A DNA stretch of 64,000 nt from Asticcacaulis excentricus (GCF_003966695.1 NZ_AP018827.1:2212501-2276500); one strand, 5' to 3'. Counted from the stretch's first letter, positions 16,998-26,888 are shown. Notes: generated from the letters alone by a model not told the origin. A program made the numbers and translations.

Positions 16998-18194
16998 TCA
17001 ATGTTCGTAGGGGCGATAGAGCTTCACTTCGGGGTTCAGGTCCACCCCAAAGCCCGGCTTGTCGAGTGCGGTGACCTTCAGGCGGCCCTTTTCCGGGATC
17101 GGCTCATTGAGCAGTTGCGGATGGAACATCGGCGCCACGTGATCAGCCTTCGGCGCCATCATCAGGAACTCGGCAAACGGCGAGTTGTGACGTGTAATGA
17201 CGAAGTGATAGCTGTATACGGACGATCCGTGCGGCACGACCAGCGCGCCGTGCGCATCGGCCAGGGCCGAAATCTTCAGAAGCTCGGTGACGCCACCGCA
17301 CCAGCCCACATCCGGCTGGATGATGTCGCAGCAGCCCATTTCCAGCAGCATCTTGAAGCCCCAGCGCGTCGATTCGTGCTCACCCGTGGTGACCAGCATC
17401 CCGGCCGGGACGTTCTTCTTCAGTTGCTGATAGCCCCAGTAGTCGTCCGGATTGATGGCTTCTTCGATCCACTTCAGACCGTACTCATGGCACTTGTGCG
17501 CCAGCTTGGTCGCGTAGTTGACGTCGAGCGCCATCCAGCAGTCGTACATCAGCCAGAAGTCTTCACCGACGCGCGAACGCATATCGGCGATCAGCTCGAC
17601 ATTCTTTTTGAGGCCTTCGTCGCCTTCGATGGGGCCGTGATACAGCGGCAGCTTGCCGCCGATAAAGCCCATCTCCTTGGCGAGGTCCGGACGCGCGCCG
17701 GTCGCATAGAATTGCAGTTCGTCGCGTACCGCGCCGCCCAGCATATGATAGACCGGCTCCTGACGCAGCTTGCCCATCAGGTCCCACAGGGCCAGATCGA
17801 CGCCGGAAATCGCATTTACGACAATCCCCTTGCGGCCATAGTATTGCGAGCCGAAATACATCTGATCCCAGATGCGTTCATACTCAAAAGGGTTGCGGCC
17901 TTCGAGGAAGCGGGCAAAGTGCTTTTCGACCATATAGCAGGCGGGCTCACCGCCGGTCGTCACCGCAAAGCCAACCGTGCCGTCATCGGCTTCGATTTCA
18001 ACGACCAGCGTGCCCAGCACATTGATGCCGAAGCTTTTGCGGCTCTGGCGATATTCCGGATAGCGCCCCATCGAGGTCGCAATGTGATTGTCGATCCAGT
18101 GGCCTTCGCCCTGATCGTGGTAATCGGCGCCGCCGCCGCCCTCGCCACCTTTAATGACGTATGCGCGCACCTGCTTGATCTTGGGGTAACCCAT
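16998..18194 (-). CDS. rhmD: L-rhamnonate dehydratase
   Basis: A 398-residue enolase-superfamily acid-sugar dehydratase that converts L-rhamnonate to 2-keto-3-deoxy-L-rhamnonate. The [13 protein letters not shown] start at 18194 is preferred to the ATG at 18275 because the extra 27 residues are not family-like. Metal ligands expected for the superfamily are visible: Asp in LMYDCWM, Glu in [14 protein letters not shown] and Glu in TTGEHEST. The catalytic His lies in [12 protein letters not shown]. The N-terminal [22 protein letters not shown] stretch is the extended capping region typical of RhmD. It is divergent from the iclR-like fragment and the rhamnose dehydrogenase gene. Confidence 0.9.
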   Translation of the reverse strand: MGYPKIKQVRAYVIKGGEGGGGADYHDQGEGHWIDNHIATSMGRYPEYRQSRKSFGINVLGTLVVEIEADDGTVGFAVTTGGEPACYMVEKHFARFLEGRNPFEYERIWDQMYFGSQYYGRKGIVVNAISGVDLALWDLMGKLRQEPVYHMLGGAVRDELQFYATGARPDLAKEMGFIGGKLPLYHGPIEGDEGLKKNVELIADMRSRVGEDFWLMYDCWMALDVNYATKLAHKCHEYGLKWIEEAINPDDYWGYQQLKKNVPAGMLVTTGEHESTRWGFKMLLEMGCCDIIQPDVGWCGGVTELLKISALADAHGALVVPHGSSVYSYHFVITRHNSPFAEFLMMAPKADHVAPMFHPQLLNEPIPEKGRLKVTALDKPGFGVDLNPEVKLYRPYEH

Positions 18195-18268
18195 AATAGA
18201 AGCCTTTTTAACCCTGCGTGTCGAATGCGGTTCCGGGAGGACCGGAAATGATCGGATTGTGGTGAAAT

Positions 18269-18284
18269 TGCTCAATAATGAGCA
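18269..18284. promoter_or_regulatory. Palindromic operator candidate in the rhmD / iclR gap
   Basis: TGCTCA-ATAA-TGAGCA has perfect 6-bp arms and lies between the divergent starts of rhmD (18194) and the IclR-like gene (18386). A second dyad, TAAGCC-AA-GGCTTA, lies about 45 bp to the right. Either could bind the local regulator. The AT-rich stretch between them looks like promoter sequence. Confidence 0.5.
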
Positions 18285-18385
18285 TAAATGCGATTGCCAA
18301 TCTATTTATTCCAATATATGAAATTAAGCCAAGGCTTATCAAGCAAAAAACGTCAAGCGTGAACGCAGAAACGTCGAAACCGGGC

Positions 18386-18667
18386 ATGAACGCAAATCCG
18401 ACGACCACCGAAACCAAACGCGACAAACCTGGCGGGAGCCAGACCCTTGTCCGTGGGCTGATGATCGTAGAGGCGGTGGCGTCAGGGCGGGGTAGTCTAA
18501 GCGAAATTGCCGAAACCGCGGGCCTTGCGCGTTCCACCGCCTATCGTCTGGCCTCTACCCTTGTCGAGCAGGGCTATCTCAGTGTGGCCCCGCGCGACGG
18601 CAGTGGTGGCGGCTACCGGTTGGGGCCCAAATTCATTCGCCTGTCGCACCAGGCGACCCACTTATAA
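18386..18667 (+). pseudogene. IclR-family regulator fragment (HTH domain only)
   Basis: A 93-residue product from the ATG at 18386. The frame stays open further left, to an ATG at 18278. It contains a complete IclR-type winged helix-turn-helix (SLSEIAETAGLARSTAYRLASTLVEQGYL) and the start of the linker (YRLGPKF), then stops. IclR proteins are normally about 250-280 residues, with a C-terminal effector-binding domain of about 170 residues; none of that is present in any frame before the next gene, 56 bp downstream. A 3' deletion that fused the HTH stub to the rhamnose dehydrogenase gene is the simplest reading. A functional effector-less DNA-binding protein is possible. Confidence 0.65.
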
Positions 18668-18723
18668 GTTGGAAGGAAACGGGGGGCGTTTCGCGCTTCC
18701 GGTCAGAGAGAAGAGACAAAAAG

Positions 18724-19503
18724 ATGTTGCTCAAGGACAAGGTATTGCTGGTCACCGGCGGCTCAAAAGGCATTGGTCGCGCTATCGCCATCGGGGCGGC
18801 GCGTCAGGGCGCGAAGGTGGGTATCAACTATGCGGGGGATGAAGCCGCCGCCGAATCAGCGGTGAAGGAAATCCGCACCTTCGGGGGCGAAGCCTTTGCT
18901 CTGCGTGGTGACGTCGCTGACCCGGCTTCGGCGACGGCCTTTGTGGCGGCGGCGGTGGAGGCTTATGGCCGCGTCGATACCTTCGTGAACAATGCCGGAA
19001 TCTGCCCCTTCCACGGCTTCCTCGATATGCCGGTTGATGTGGTGGACCGCACCATCAAGGTGAATCTGAACGGCGCCTACTACATGTGTCAGGCCGCCGC
19101 CAACCAGATGGTCAAGCAGGGCAAGAAGGCCAACGGCTTCGCCGGGTCCATCGTCGCCGTCTCCTCCATCTCGGCGCTGGTCGGCGGTGAGTTCCAGACC
19201 CACTATACGCCGACCAAGGCCGGTGTGCTGTCGCTGATGCAATCGACCGCCATTGCGCTGGGCAAGCATGGCATCCGCTGCAACGCGGTCCTGCCCGGCA
19301 CCATCCTGACCGATATCAACAAGGATGACCTGGCTGATGAGGCCAAGCGCAGCTACATGGAAGGCCGTATTCCGCTGGGCCGTCTGGGGCAACCCGAAGA
19401 TCTGGCCGGGCCGGTCATTTTCCTCGCCTGCGAAGAACTGGCCGGATATGTGACAGGGGCGTCGCTTCTGGTCGATGGCGGGGCCTTCGTCAACCTGCAA
19501 TAA
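18724..19503 (+). CDS. L-rhamnose 1-dehydrogenase (SDR)
   Basis: A 259-residue classical SDR with TGGSKGIGRAIA at the cofactor site, NNAGICPFHGF and YTPTKAG (YxxxK). The NNAGICPFH segment and overall pattern match L-rhamnose 1-dehydrogenases (LRA1) of Azotobacter and Sphingomonas. These oxidise L-rhamnose to rhamnono-lactone, the first step of the non-phosphorylating route. It follows the truncated iclR gene and diverges from rhmD, which performs the third step. Generic glucose 1-dehydrogenase is the usual alternative label, but the context favours rhamnose. Confidence 0.82.
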   Translation: MLLKDKVLLVTGGSKGIGRAIAIGAARQGAKVGINYAGDEAAAESAVKEIRTFGGEAFALRGDVADPASATAFVAAAVEAYGRVDTFVNNAGICPFHGFLDMPVDVVDRTIKVNLNGAYYMCQAAANQMVKQGKKANGFAGSIVAVSSISALVGGEFQTHYTPTKAGVLSLMQSTAIALGKHGIRCNAVLPGTILTDINKDDLADEAKRSYMEGRIPLGRLGQPEDLAGPVIFLACEELAGYVTGASLLVDGGAFVNLQ

Positions 19504-19514
19504 AATCGTTGGCA

Positions 19515-19546
19515 GAAAAGGAAGGAAACCGGTTTCCTTCCTTTTC
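19515..19546. repeat. 32-bp perfect palindrome
   Basis: GAAAAGGAAGGAAACC is followed directly by its exact reverse complement, centred on 19530/19531, 12 bases after the rhamnose dehydrogenase stop. It may act as a terminator, although it has no free loop, or as a binding site; its AACCGGTT core resembles LacI-type operator centres. Confidence 0.7.
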
Positions 19547-19671
19547 ATTTGTCGCTATAGGAAGTCTCATTATGTGGCGAACGATCCCGCAAACCGGGAT
19601 TTCGCCGTGCTGGGATGGAAAGCGCCGCGCCGTCGCGCCCGGGGCTGATTATAAAAACCGGAGCCGCTGCC

Positions 19672-20535
19672 ATGTGCCAGACGTCTTTGTACGCCAAGAT
19701 CTATCACGCCACCCATCCGGACATGATGGCCTATGCGGATACGGATGATCTGCGTGACAAATACCTGATGCAGGGCCTGTTTGCCCCGGACTCGGTGGTC
19801 CTCAACTACACCCATTTCGAACGCTTTGTGGTCGGTGGCGTCGCCCCGGTGTCGCAAAACGTGCGCCTGCCCGATCAGACCGAACCGGCTTCGGCCGCCG
19901 GTCACCCGTTCCTTGAGCGCCGCGAATTGGGCGTGATCAATGTCGGCGGTGGTGCGGGCGTGGTGACCGTCGATGGCGTCGCCTATGATCTGGGTCAAAA
20001 GGACGGCCTGTACGTCCCGATGGGCACAAAGGATGTGGTCTTCGCCTCGAACGATGCGGCCAATCCGGCGCTCTATTATCTGACGTCTACGCCCGCCCAT
20101 GCGCGCTATGAGACGGTCAAGATCTCGATTGATCAGGCCGTGCCGCTCGAGCGCGGTTCGCTGGAACAATCAAACCAGCGCGTCATCTATCAGTACATCG
20201 TGCCGACGACCGCGAAGTCGTGCCAGTTATTGCTGGGCCTGACCATTCTGGCCCCCGGCTCGGTGTGGAACACCATGCCGCCGCACCTGCACGACCGCCG
20301 CTCGGAGGTCTATTTCTACTTCAATCTCGGTGAAAACGACCGCGTCTTCCACTTCATGGGGCAGCCGGACGCCGCACGCCATATCGTCATCCAGAACAAC
20401 GAGGCCGTCGTCTCGCCGCCGTGGTCGATCCACATGGGCGCGGGCACGTCGAACTACGCCTTCATCTGGGCGATGGGCGGCGAAAACCTCGACTATACCG
20501 ACATGAAGGTGCTGGACATCTGTCAGCTCGCTTAG
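19672..20535 (+). CDS. kduI: 5-keto-4-deoxyuronate isomerase
   Basis: A 287-residue cupin-type isomerase that converts 4-deoxy-L-threo-5-hexosulose uronate (from unsaturated galacturonate) to 3-deoxy-D-glycero-2,5-hexodiulosonate. The start [19 protein letters not shown] at 19672 is preferred to the ATG at 19615, which adds 19 non-conserved residues. The zinc site is visible as [16 protein letters not shown] (two His and a Glu), with a fourth His in SIHMGAG. The length agrees with the family (about 280). It precedes kduD, with a terminator and repeats in the 267-bp gap, so the two may be separate units. Confidence 0.92.
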   Translation: MCQTSLYAKIYHATHPDMMAYADTDDLRDKYLMQGLFAPDSVVLNYTHFERFVVGGVAPVSQNVRLPDQTEPASAAGHPFLERRELGVINVGGGAGVVTVDGVAYDLGQKDGLYVPMGTKDVVFASNDAANPALYYLTSTPAHARYETVKISIDQAVPLERGSLEQSNQRVIYQYIVPTTAKSCQLLLGLTILAPGSVWNTMPPHLHDRRSEVYFYFNLGENDRVFHFMGQPDAARHIVIQNNEAVVSPPWSIHMGAGTSNYAFIWAMGGENLDYTDMKVLDICQLA

Positions 20536-20636
20536 AGCGCATTTCGTTCATTTTGAATCGAAATGTTGCTCTAAGTTTTTGTTTTGTCGCGTTTTTTAAC
20601 GCTCAACCGGTATCCACTTGAGCGAAAAACGCTCTA
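20534..20636. repeat. AAGTGG-ACCGGTT-type dyad repeat
   Basis: AGAGCGCATTTCG...CGAAATGTTGCTCT forms one hairpin just after kduI. A second, GAGCG-rich block contains CCGGTATCCACTT, the reverse complement of AAGTGGATACCGG. Its core is shared with the element at 42811-42856 and with dyads common in alphaproteobacterial intergenic DNA. No gene is inside. Confidence 0.55.
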
Positions 20637-20683
20637 GTCTCACCTCCCGATGCTGGCGCATCGAGAGGTGGTTTCAGAACGGT

Positions 20684-20720
20684 CAAAAAATCTCTAGGGG
20701 CGGCCCGTCGAGATTTTTTG
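20684..20720. terminator. Bidirectional-looking terminator between kduI and kduD
   Basis: CAAAAAATCTC and GAGATTTTTTG pair perfectly over 11 bp around a GC-rich 15-nt loop, with the right arm ending in six T residues. Another hairpin, GCGAGGC-TCT-GCCTCGC, follows at about 20733-20749. Confidence 0.65.
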
Positions 20721-20802
20721 CCTTCTTAGTTTGGCGAGGCTCTGCCTCGCGCGCCTCCGCTCTTGCTGAGTAGGGGGAAGGATTGAAAAAGGGAGATATT
20801 TC

Positions 20803-21558
20803 ATGAGCCATCCATTTGATCTGACTGGTAAGGTCGCGCTCGTCACCGGGGCCAATACGGGTCTGGGGCAGGGCATTGCGCTGGCCCTGGCCGAAGCGGG
20901 TGCCGACATCGCCGCCGTGGGCATCGTGCCCGCCGATGAAACCGGCGAGAAGGTCAAGGCGCTGGGCCGCAAGTTCGTCAATATCGACGCCAATCTCGGC
21001 ACGCTGGAGCCCATCGAGCGCGTGGTGAAGACCACGATCGACGAGCTGGGCGGCCTGCACATCCTCGTCAACAACGCTGGTCTGATCCGTCGCGCCGACG
21101 CCGTGGACTTTTCGGAAAAAGACTGGGACGACGTGATGAACGTCAATATCAAGGGCGCCTTCTTCATGGCGCAGGCCGTGGGGCGTCACTTCATCGCCCA
21201 AGGCTATGGCAAGATCATCAATATCGCCTCGATGCTCTCCTTCCAGGGCGGCATCCGCGTTCCGTCCTACACGGCATCGAAGTCCGGTATTGCCGGTATT
21301 ACCCGCCTTCTGGCCAACGAATGGGCGGGCAAGGGCATTACCGTGAACGCCATCGCGCCGGGCTATATGGCCACCGACAATACGGCGCAACTGCGCGCCG
21401 ATGCCGATCGCAACAAGGCCATCCTCGACCGCATTCCGGCCGGTCGCTGGGGTGAGCCGTCTGACCTTGGCGGGGCGGCCGTTTTCCTCGCCGCACCGGC
21501 GTCGGACTATGTCAATGGTGCGATCATCCCGGTGGATGGCGGCTGGCTGGCGCGCTAA
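20803..21558 (+). CDS. kduD: 2-dehydro-3-deoxy-D-gluconate 5-dehydrogenase
   Basis: A 251-residue SDR that reduces the KduI product (a 2,5-diketo-3-deoxy acid) to 2-keto-3-deoxygluconate, the substrate of KdgK at 33905. TGANTGLGQGIAL is the cofactor motif, NNAGLIRRAD is characteristic of KduD, and YTASKSG supplies YxxxK. FLAAPASDYVNGAIIPVDGGWLAR is the family C-terminus. GGGAG precedes the ATG. The pairing with kduI confirms the pectin/uronate assignment of the region. Confidence 0.92.
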   Translation: MSHPFDLTGKVALVTGANTGLGQGIALALAEAGADIAAVGIVPADETGEKVKALGRKFVNIDANLGTLEPIERVVKTTIDELGGLHILVNNAGLIRRADAVDFSEKDWDDVMNVNIKGAFFMAQAVGRHFIAQGYGKIINIASMLSFQGGIRVPSYTASKSGIAGITRLLANEWAGKGITVNAIAPGYMATDNTAQLRADADRNKAILDRIPAGRWGEPSDLGGAAVFLAAPASDYVNGAIIPVDGGWLAR

Positions 21559-21597
21559 GTCATTACGTTTCTAATCGAAACGATAATGACTTAGCGT
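21556..21597. terminator. Long hairpin spanning the kduD stop
   Basis: GCTAAGTCATTA and CGTTTC pair with GAAACG and TAATGACTTAGC, with one bulged A, giving an 18-bp stem that begins at the kduD stop codon. There is no T-run, so it may protect or process the 3' end rather than terminate transcription. Confidence 0.45.
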
Positions 21598-21667
21598 TAG
21601 TTTAGCCCCTCGCCGGGCGGTGGCTTTGCCACCTTGGCCGCCGCCTCAATGGCGGCTTGAGCGGAAC

Positions 21668-21691
21668 GATTTCATCAGAAATCATACCGCT
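21668..21691. repeat. 24-bp mini-hairpin repeat, copy 2
   Basis: GATTTC-ATCA-GAAATC followed by ATACCGCT, the same layout as at 14106-14129 with compensating arm changes. Here it sits inside a slightly longer dyad with GCGG at the left end and CCGC at the right. Confidence 0.6.
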
Positions 21692-21721
21692 CTGATACGG
21701 GCCAACTCGAAAGCTAAAAAG

Positions 21722-21756
21722 AAAAGCCCCTTCCGTGCGAACGGAAGGGGCTTTTT
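21722..21756. terminator. Strong bidirectional terminator between kduD and the isomerase gene
   Basis: AAAAGCCCCTTCCGT and ACGGAAGGGGCTTTT form a 15-bp stem with a GCGA loop, with A and T runs on both sides. It lies between convergent genes and can serve both. Confidence 0.85.
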
Positions 21757-21777
21757 GTATGCCGTTGAGGCCGGGTG

Positions 21778-22416
21778 TTAGCCCACGATGCCCTTGATAT
21801 AGGCCTTGATCTCTTCGTCCTGCGCGTTGGCGAAGAAGTATTCCGAGAACTTCTCACCGGCGACGGCGGCCTTCAGCAGGTCCTGATCGACGGTCTTCAG
21901 CACCGTCAGCATGTCCTTGCACGAGGCGGCCTTGAGATCCTTCAGGATGCCGCGGTTCTTGGCCATGATCTGCGCGCGTTCCTTCGGGTAGCCGAGGCCA
22001 CGTTCACCGTCGAACAGCTTGCGATAGACGTCCTGAAGGTTCAGTTCGGCGGCCCAGCCAAAGCCTTTGGCATAGGGCATGGAGATGGCATTGCCGTCAT
22101 TGATCTGACCGAACAGGAAGGCGTCGGTCGGGTCGATGACCAGACCGCAGAACACGCCCGGCATCGCATTACAGGCAAGCATGGCGCCCATGCCGGTGCC
22201 GCAGCCGGTGACGACGAAATCGGCCGCTTTCGAATTCAGCAGAATACCCGCCAGCAGGCCGTTCATCACATAGGTCAGCGACGCCGAATCATCAGCGCTG
22301 TACATACCATAGTTGAAAACCGTGTGGCCCAGCGGCTCAGCGACCGTCTTCAGGGCGTCGAAAATGATGCCGTTCTTGGCGGCCTGGCTGTTTTCGTTGA
22401 TCAGAGCGATTTTCAT
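21778..22416 (-). CDS. RpiB/LacA/LacB-family sugar isomerase, possible DhuI
   Basis: A 212-residue protein with the RpiB-like Rossmann fold. MKIALINENSQAAKNG lies at the N-terminus and FVVTGCGTGMGAMLACN near residue 70 carries the active-site Cys region; the C-terminal 60 residues are extra. Family members isomerise ribose 5-phosphate or galactose 6-phosphate. Some relatives (DhuI) instead isomerise 4-deoxy-5-ketouronate, the same reaction as the unrelated KduI. Its position between kduD and an oligouronide-type ABC operon favours a sugar-acid role. It is divergent from that operon across 254 bp with one LacI-type half-operator. Function assigned by context only. Confidence 0.7.
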   Translation of the reverse strand: MKIALINENSQAAKNGIIFDALKTVAEPLGHTVFNYGMYSADDSASLTYVMNGLLAGILLNSKAADFVVTGCGTGMGAMLACNAMPGVFCGLVIDPTDAFLFGQINDGNAISMPYAKGFGWAAELNLQDVYRKLFDGERGLGYPKERAQIMAKNRGILKDLKAASCKDMLTVLKTVDQDLLKAAVAGEKFSEYFFANAQDEEIKAYIKGIVG

Positions 22417-22608
22417 AAAAGTCTTCCTGCGTGTTTTTGCGTGAATATGCGCGTGGATGCTTCAATAGCGGGCTAAGCGAGGGACAGCAAGCCGCGAAGC
22501 GGCCCGAAGGTCCGAAAACCGTTTGCACGTCGCCGTGCGCTTCCTATCCTGAGACAGCCCCTTGTCATAGCCGGAATCTTTGCCTGTGTGCATAAACACC
22601 GTTGAAAA

Positions 22609-22622
22609 TGACACCGGTTTCC
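22609..22622. promoter_or_regulatory. LacI-type operator candidate upstream of the ABC operon
   Basis: TGACACCGGTTTCC shares TGACACCGGT with the two better palindromes before the TonB receptor gene (30639 and 30662). It lies 49 bp before the GTG start of the ATPase gene, in the divergent gap with the isomerase gene. Confidence 0.45.
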
Positions 22623-22670
22623 CCTACACATGAAGCCAATCAAGAATAATCAGCTAAAAAGTGGGGAAAC

Positions 22671-23802
<1,132 letters not shown>

Positions 23803-23810
<8 letters not shown>

Positions 23811-24702
23811 CAACAAGTGGATCGGCAGCCTTTACATTACCCCGTTTGTGATCGGCTTTTTGCTGTTCACGGCCTTTCCGTTCGTGGCCTCCTTCGTGCT
23901 CAGCCTGACCGATGCGCGGCTTCAGGATCAGTTGGGGGCGGCCAATTTCGTCGGCCTGTCCAACTATACGGAGATGGCGGCGGACTCGACGTTTCGACAG
24001 TCGCTGGGCGTGACCTTTGCCTACGTCTTTATCACCGTGCCGCTGAAACTGGCCTTTGCCCTGTTCATCGCCGTGGTGCTGAATTTCAAGCTGAAAGGCA
24101 TTGGCCTGTTCCGCACGGCCTTTTACCTGCCCTCGATTCTGGGCGGCAGCGTCGCTATTGCGGTTGTCTGGCGTTTCGTTTTTGCCGGTGACGGCCTGCT
24201 TAATCAGGCGCTGGCGGGTATCGGCATAGGCGGTGTCAACTGGCTGGGGGAGCCCACAACCGCCATGTTCTCCATCGTGCTTTTGCGCCTGTGGCAGTTC
24301 GGCTCGGCCATGGTGGTGTTTCTGGCCGGTCTGAAAGCCATCCCTGAAGACCTCTATGAGGCCGCCGATCTCGATGGGGCCTCGCGCCTCAAACAGTTCT
24401 TCATGATCACCCTGCCGCTCTTGACGCCGGTGCTGTTTTTCAACTTCATCATGCAGATTGTGCAGGCGTTTCAGGAGTTCAACGGCCCCTACATCATCAC
24501 CGCCGGCGGACCGCTCAAATCGAGCTATCTGCTGCCGCTGATGATCTACGAAGAGGCGTTCAAATACTTCAATCTGGGCTATTCCTCGGCTCTGTCCTGG
24601 GTATTGTTTATCATCATCGCCGTCTTCACCGCGGTGGCCTTCTGGTCGCAGAAACACTGGGTGTTTTATGCGCAAGACCGCGACGATAAGGGAGGACACT
24701 GA
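23803..24702 (+). CDS. ABC sugar transporter permease (MalF/UgpA type)
   Basis: A 299-residue inner-membrane permease with six hydrophobic segments. The EAA loop appears as EAADLDGASRLKQFFMITLPLL. The ATG at 23803 overlaps the ATPase gene by 8 bp and gives a typical N-terminus (MYSNKWIGSLYITPF); an upstream in-frame start would add 15 unlikely residues. It pairs with the permease that follows. Confidence 0.9.
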
Positions 24703-24703
24703 G

Positions 24704-25582
24704 ATGGCGTCTTCGCTAAACCCGGCCGATCACGGCTGGCGCAAACATCTGCCGGTGATCAATGCCTTCGTGCGTTATGGCCTGCTGATTCTGGTGGGTT
24801 TCCTGATGATCTATCCGCTGTTGTGGATGATCGGCGGAGCGTTCAAAAACAACGCAGAAATCTTCTCTTCCGTGGGCTTTATTCCCAAAAATCCGACTAC
24901 GGACGGCTTTATCAACGGCTGGAAGACCTCGACCGAATATACGTTCGCGACCTACCTTCTTAACACCATGAAGATCGTGGTGCCGAAGGTGATCGTCACG
25001 GTCATTTCGTCGGTCATCGTCGCCTATGGCTTTGCACGCTTCGCCATCCCCGGCCGCAAGTGGCTGTTTGCGCTGCTGATGGCCACGGTGCTGCTGCCGA
25101 AGTCGGTCCTGCTGATCCCGCAATATCTGATGTTCCGCGAATTCGGCTGGCTCGATACCTATCTGCCGCTATATGCGCCGCAGGCCTTTGCGACCGAAGG
25201 TTTCTTCGTCTTCATGATCATCCAGTTCATGCGCTCCCTGCCGCTCGATATGGAAGAGGCGGCGGTGATGGACGGCTGCAACTCGTTTCAGGTCCTGACC
25301 CTAATCGTCTGCCCGGTCATCCTGCCCGCCATCATTTCGGTCGCCCTGTTTCAGTTCATGTGGTCGATGAACGACTTCATACAGCCGCTGATCTACCTGT
25401 CTTCGGTGGAAAAGTATCCGGTGGCGCTGGCGCTCAAAATGTCGATCGATGTGACCGAAGCGACCTCGTGGAACGAGATTCTGGCCATGTCCACCATCGC
25501 GCTGGCGCCCTCGCTGATCCTCTTCTTCCTGGCGCAGAAATACTTCGTCGAAGGCGTCACCTCCGGCGCGGTGAAGGGGTAG
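24704..25582 (+). CDS. ABC sugar transporter permease (MalG/UgpE type)
   Basis: A 292-residue permease with six hydrophobic segments and the EAA motif EEAAVMDGCNSFQVLTLIVCPVILP. The ATG at 24704 follows GGAGG and immediately succeeds the stop of the first permease. Its short cytoplasmic N-terminus and the final GVTSGAVKG are typical of MalG-like subunits. Confidence 0.9.
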   Translation: MASSLNPADHGWRKHLPVINAFVRYGLLILVGFLMIYPLLWMIGGAFKNNAEIFSSVGFIPKNPTTDGFINGWKTSTEYTFATYLLNTMKIVVPKVIVTVISSVIVAYGFARFAIPGRKWLFALLMATVLLPKSVLLIPQYLMFREFGWLDTYLPLYAPQAFATEGFFVFMIIQFMRSLPLDMEEAAVMDGCNSFQVLTLIVCPVILPAIISVALFQFMWSMNDFIQPLIYLSSVEKYPVALALKMSIDVTEATSWNEILAMSTIALAPSLILFFLAQKYFVEGVTSGAVKG

Positions 25583-25586
25583 GGCG

Positions 25587-26888
25587 ATGGACGCTTACAG
25601 ACTTCACCGCCGGTTCGTCCTGCTGGGCGCGTCTGCCGCCGCGCTCACCGCCTGCTCAAAGCCGCGTCCGGCCCCTTCCACCGGGCGTGAGTTGCGCATG
25701 AGCTGGTGGGGCGGGTCTTCGGCGCACAAGGCGACGCTTGAGGCGCTGCGCCTGTTCGAGGAAAAGCACGGCATCCGCGTGCGCGGCGAATATACGGGCT
25801 TTGCCGGCCATCTGGAGCGGCTGACGACGCAGATCGCCGGGGGGACCGCCCCGGACGTCATGCAGATCAACTGGTACTGGCAGACCCTGTTCTCGCGCGA
25901 CGGGACGGGCTTTTACGACCTGAAAAAGCTGACGGACAAGCTCGACCTCAGCCAGTTCGATGCGCGCACGCTCGGCATGGGCACCAATAAGGGCGTGCTG
26001 AACGCGGTGGCCGTATCGAACGCCGCGCGCCTGTTTTACCTCAACCAGACCACCTACCAGAAGGCGGGTCTCAGCCTGCCCACGACCTGGGACGAGCTCT
26101 TCGCACGCGGCCCGCAGTTCCGCGAAAAACTGGGTACGGGCTATTATCCGCTCGATGGCCTGTTTCTGGAATTTATCGCGCTCGCCCGCACCTATGTGGT
26201 GCAGGGCACGGGTAAGCCCCTGATCAATGCCGAGACGAAATCGCTCAACTGTACGCGGGCCGACATGTACGATTTTGCGGGCCTTTACGCCCGCATGACG
26301 CGCGAACACGTCTGGCCCAGCGCGCAGGTGCGCGCCTCCTATGGCAATGTGGCGCAACAGGAGATGCGGCCGTGGATTAACGGCCAGTTCGCCGGCACCT
26401 TCCAGTGGAACAGCTCGATCGATAAATATAGCGATACGCTGGCCGGCAAGCAGACACTGGCGCTGGCGCCCTATCTGCTGAGGCCGGGGGCCAAGGACGC
26501 CGGGATGATGTATCGTCCCGCCATGATGTTCGCCGTCAATGCCAAAACGGCGTACCCGGACGAAGCGGCGCTTTTGATCGAGTTTCTGCTCAACGACCCG
26601 GCCGGCATCCGCGCCATGGGGCTGAAACGCGGCGTGCCGGTATCCAAGGCGGCGCGCACCCTGCTCGACAAGGAAGGGTTGATCACGCCTATCCAGCAGC
26701 AGAGCGAGGCGCAACTGGCGGCGGCGCAGATCCATGTAGTCGAAAGCCCGTGGTTCGAACATCCGCGCGTGCGCGACGGCTTTCAGGACATATTGGAGGC
26801 GCTGGGCTATGGCCGCCTGAGCGAACGCGAGGCCGGCGACCGCCTCTATGACGACATCAACGCCATCCTGCACCGCGTCGTGCGATGA
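25587..26888 (+). CDS. ABC sugar transporter solute-binding lipoprotein
   Basis: A 433-residue family 1 binding protein. The N-terminus has two Arg, a short hydrophobic stretch and the lipobox LTAC (Cys about residue 23), so it is a periplasmic lipoprotein, possibly exported by Tat. The body shows family features such as GGTAPDVMQINWYW and a C-terminal helical region. It starts 4 bp after the second permease and overlaps the GH28 gene by 4 bp. The coupled GH28 and GH105 genes suggest galacturonide oligomers as ligand. Confidence 0.88.
   Translation: MDAYRLHRRFVLLGASAAALTACSKPRPAPSTGRELRMSWWGGSSAHKATLEALRLFEEKHGIRVRGEYTGFAGHLERLTTQIAGGTAPDVMQINWYWQTLFSRDGTGFYDLKKLTDKLDLSQFDARTLGMGTNKGVLNAVAVSNAARLFYLNQTTYQKAGLSLPTTWDELFARGPQFREKLGTGYYPLDGLFLEFIALARTYVVQGTGKPLINAETKSLNCTRADMYDFAGLYARMTREHVWPSAQVRASYGNVAQQEMRPWINGQFAGTFQWNSSIDKYSDTLAGKQTLALAPYLLRPGAKDAGMMYRPAMMFAVNAKTAYPDEAALLIEFLLNDPAGIRAMGLKRGVPVSKAARTLLDKEGLITPIQQQSEAQLAAAQIHVVESPWFEHPRVRDGFQDILEALGYGRLSEREAGDRLYDDINAILHRVVR

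Noticed and set aside
18278-18385. N-terminal extension of the IclR-like fragment from the ATG at 18278
   Set aside because: The extra 36 residues come from AT-rich promoter-like DNA that contains dyads and are unlike IclR N-termini.
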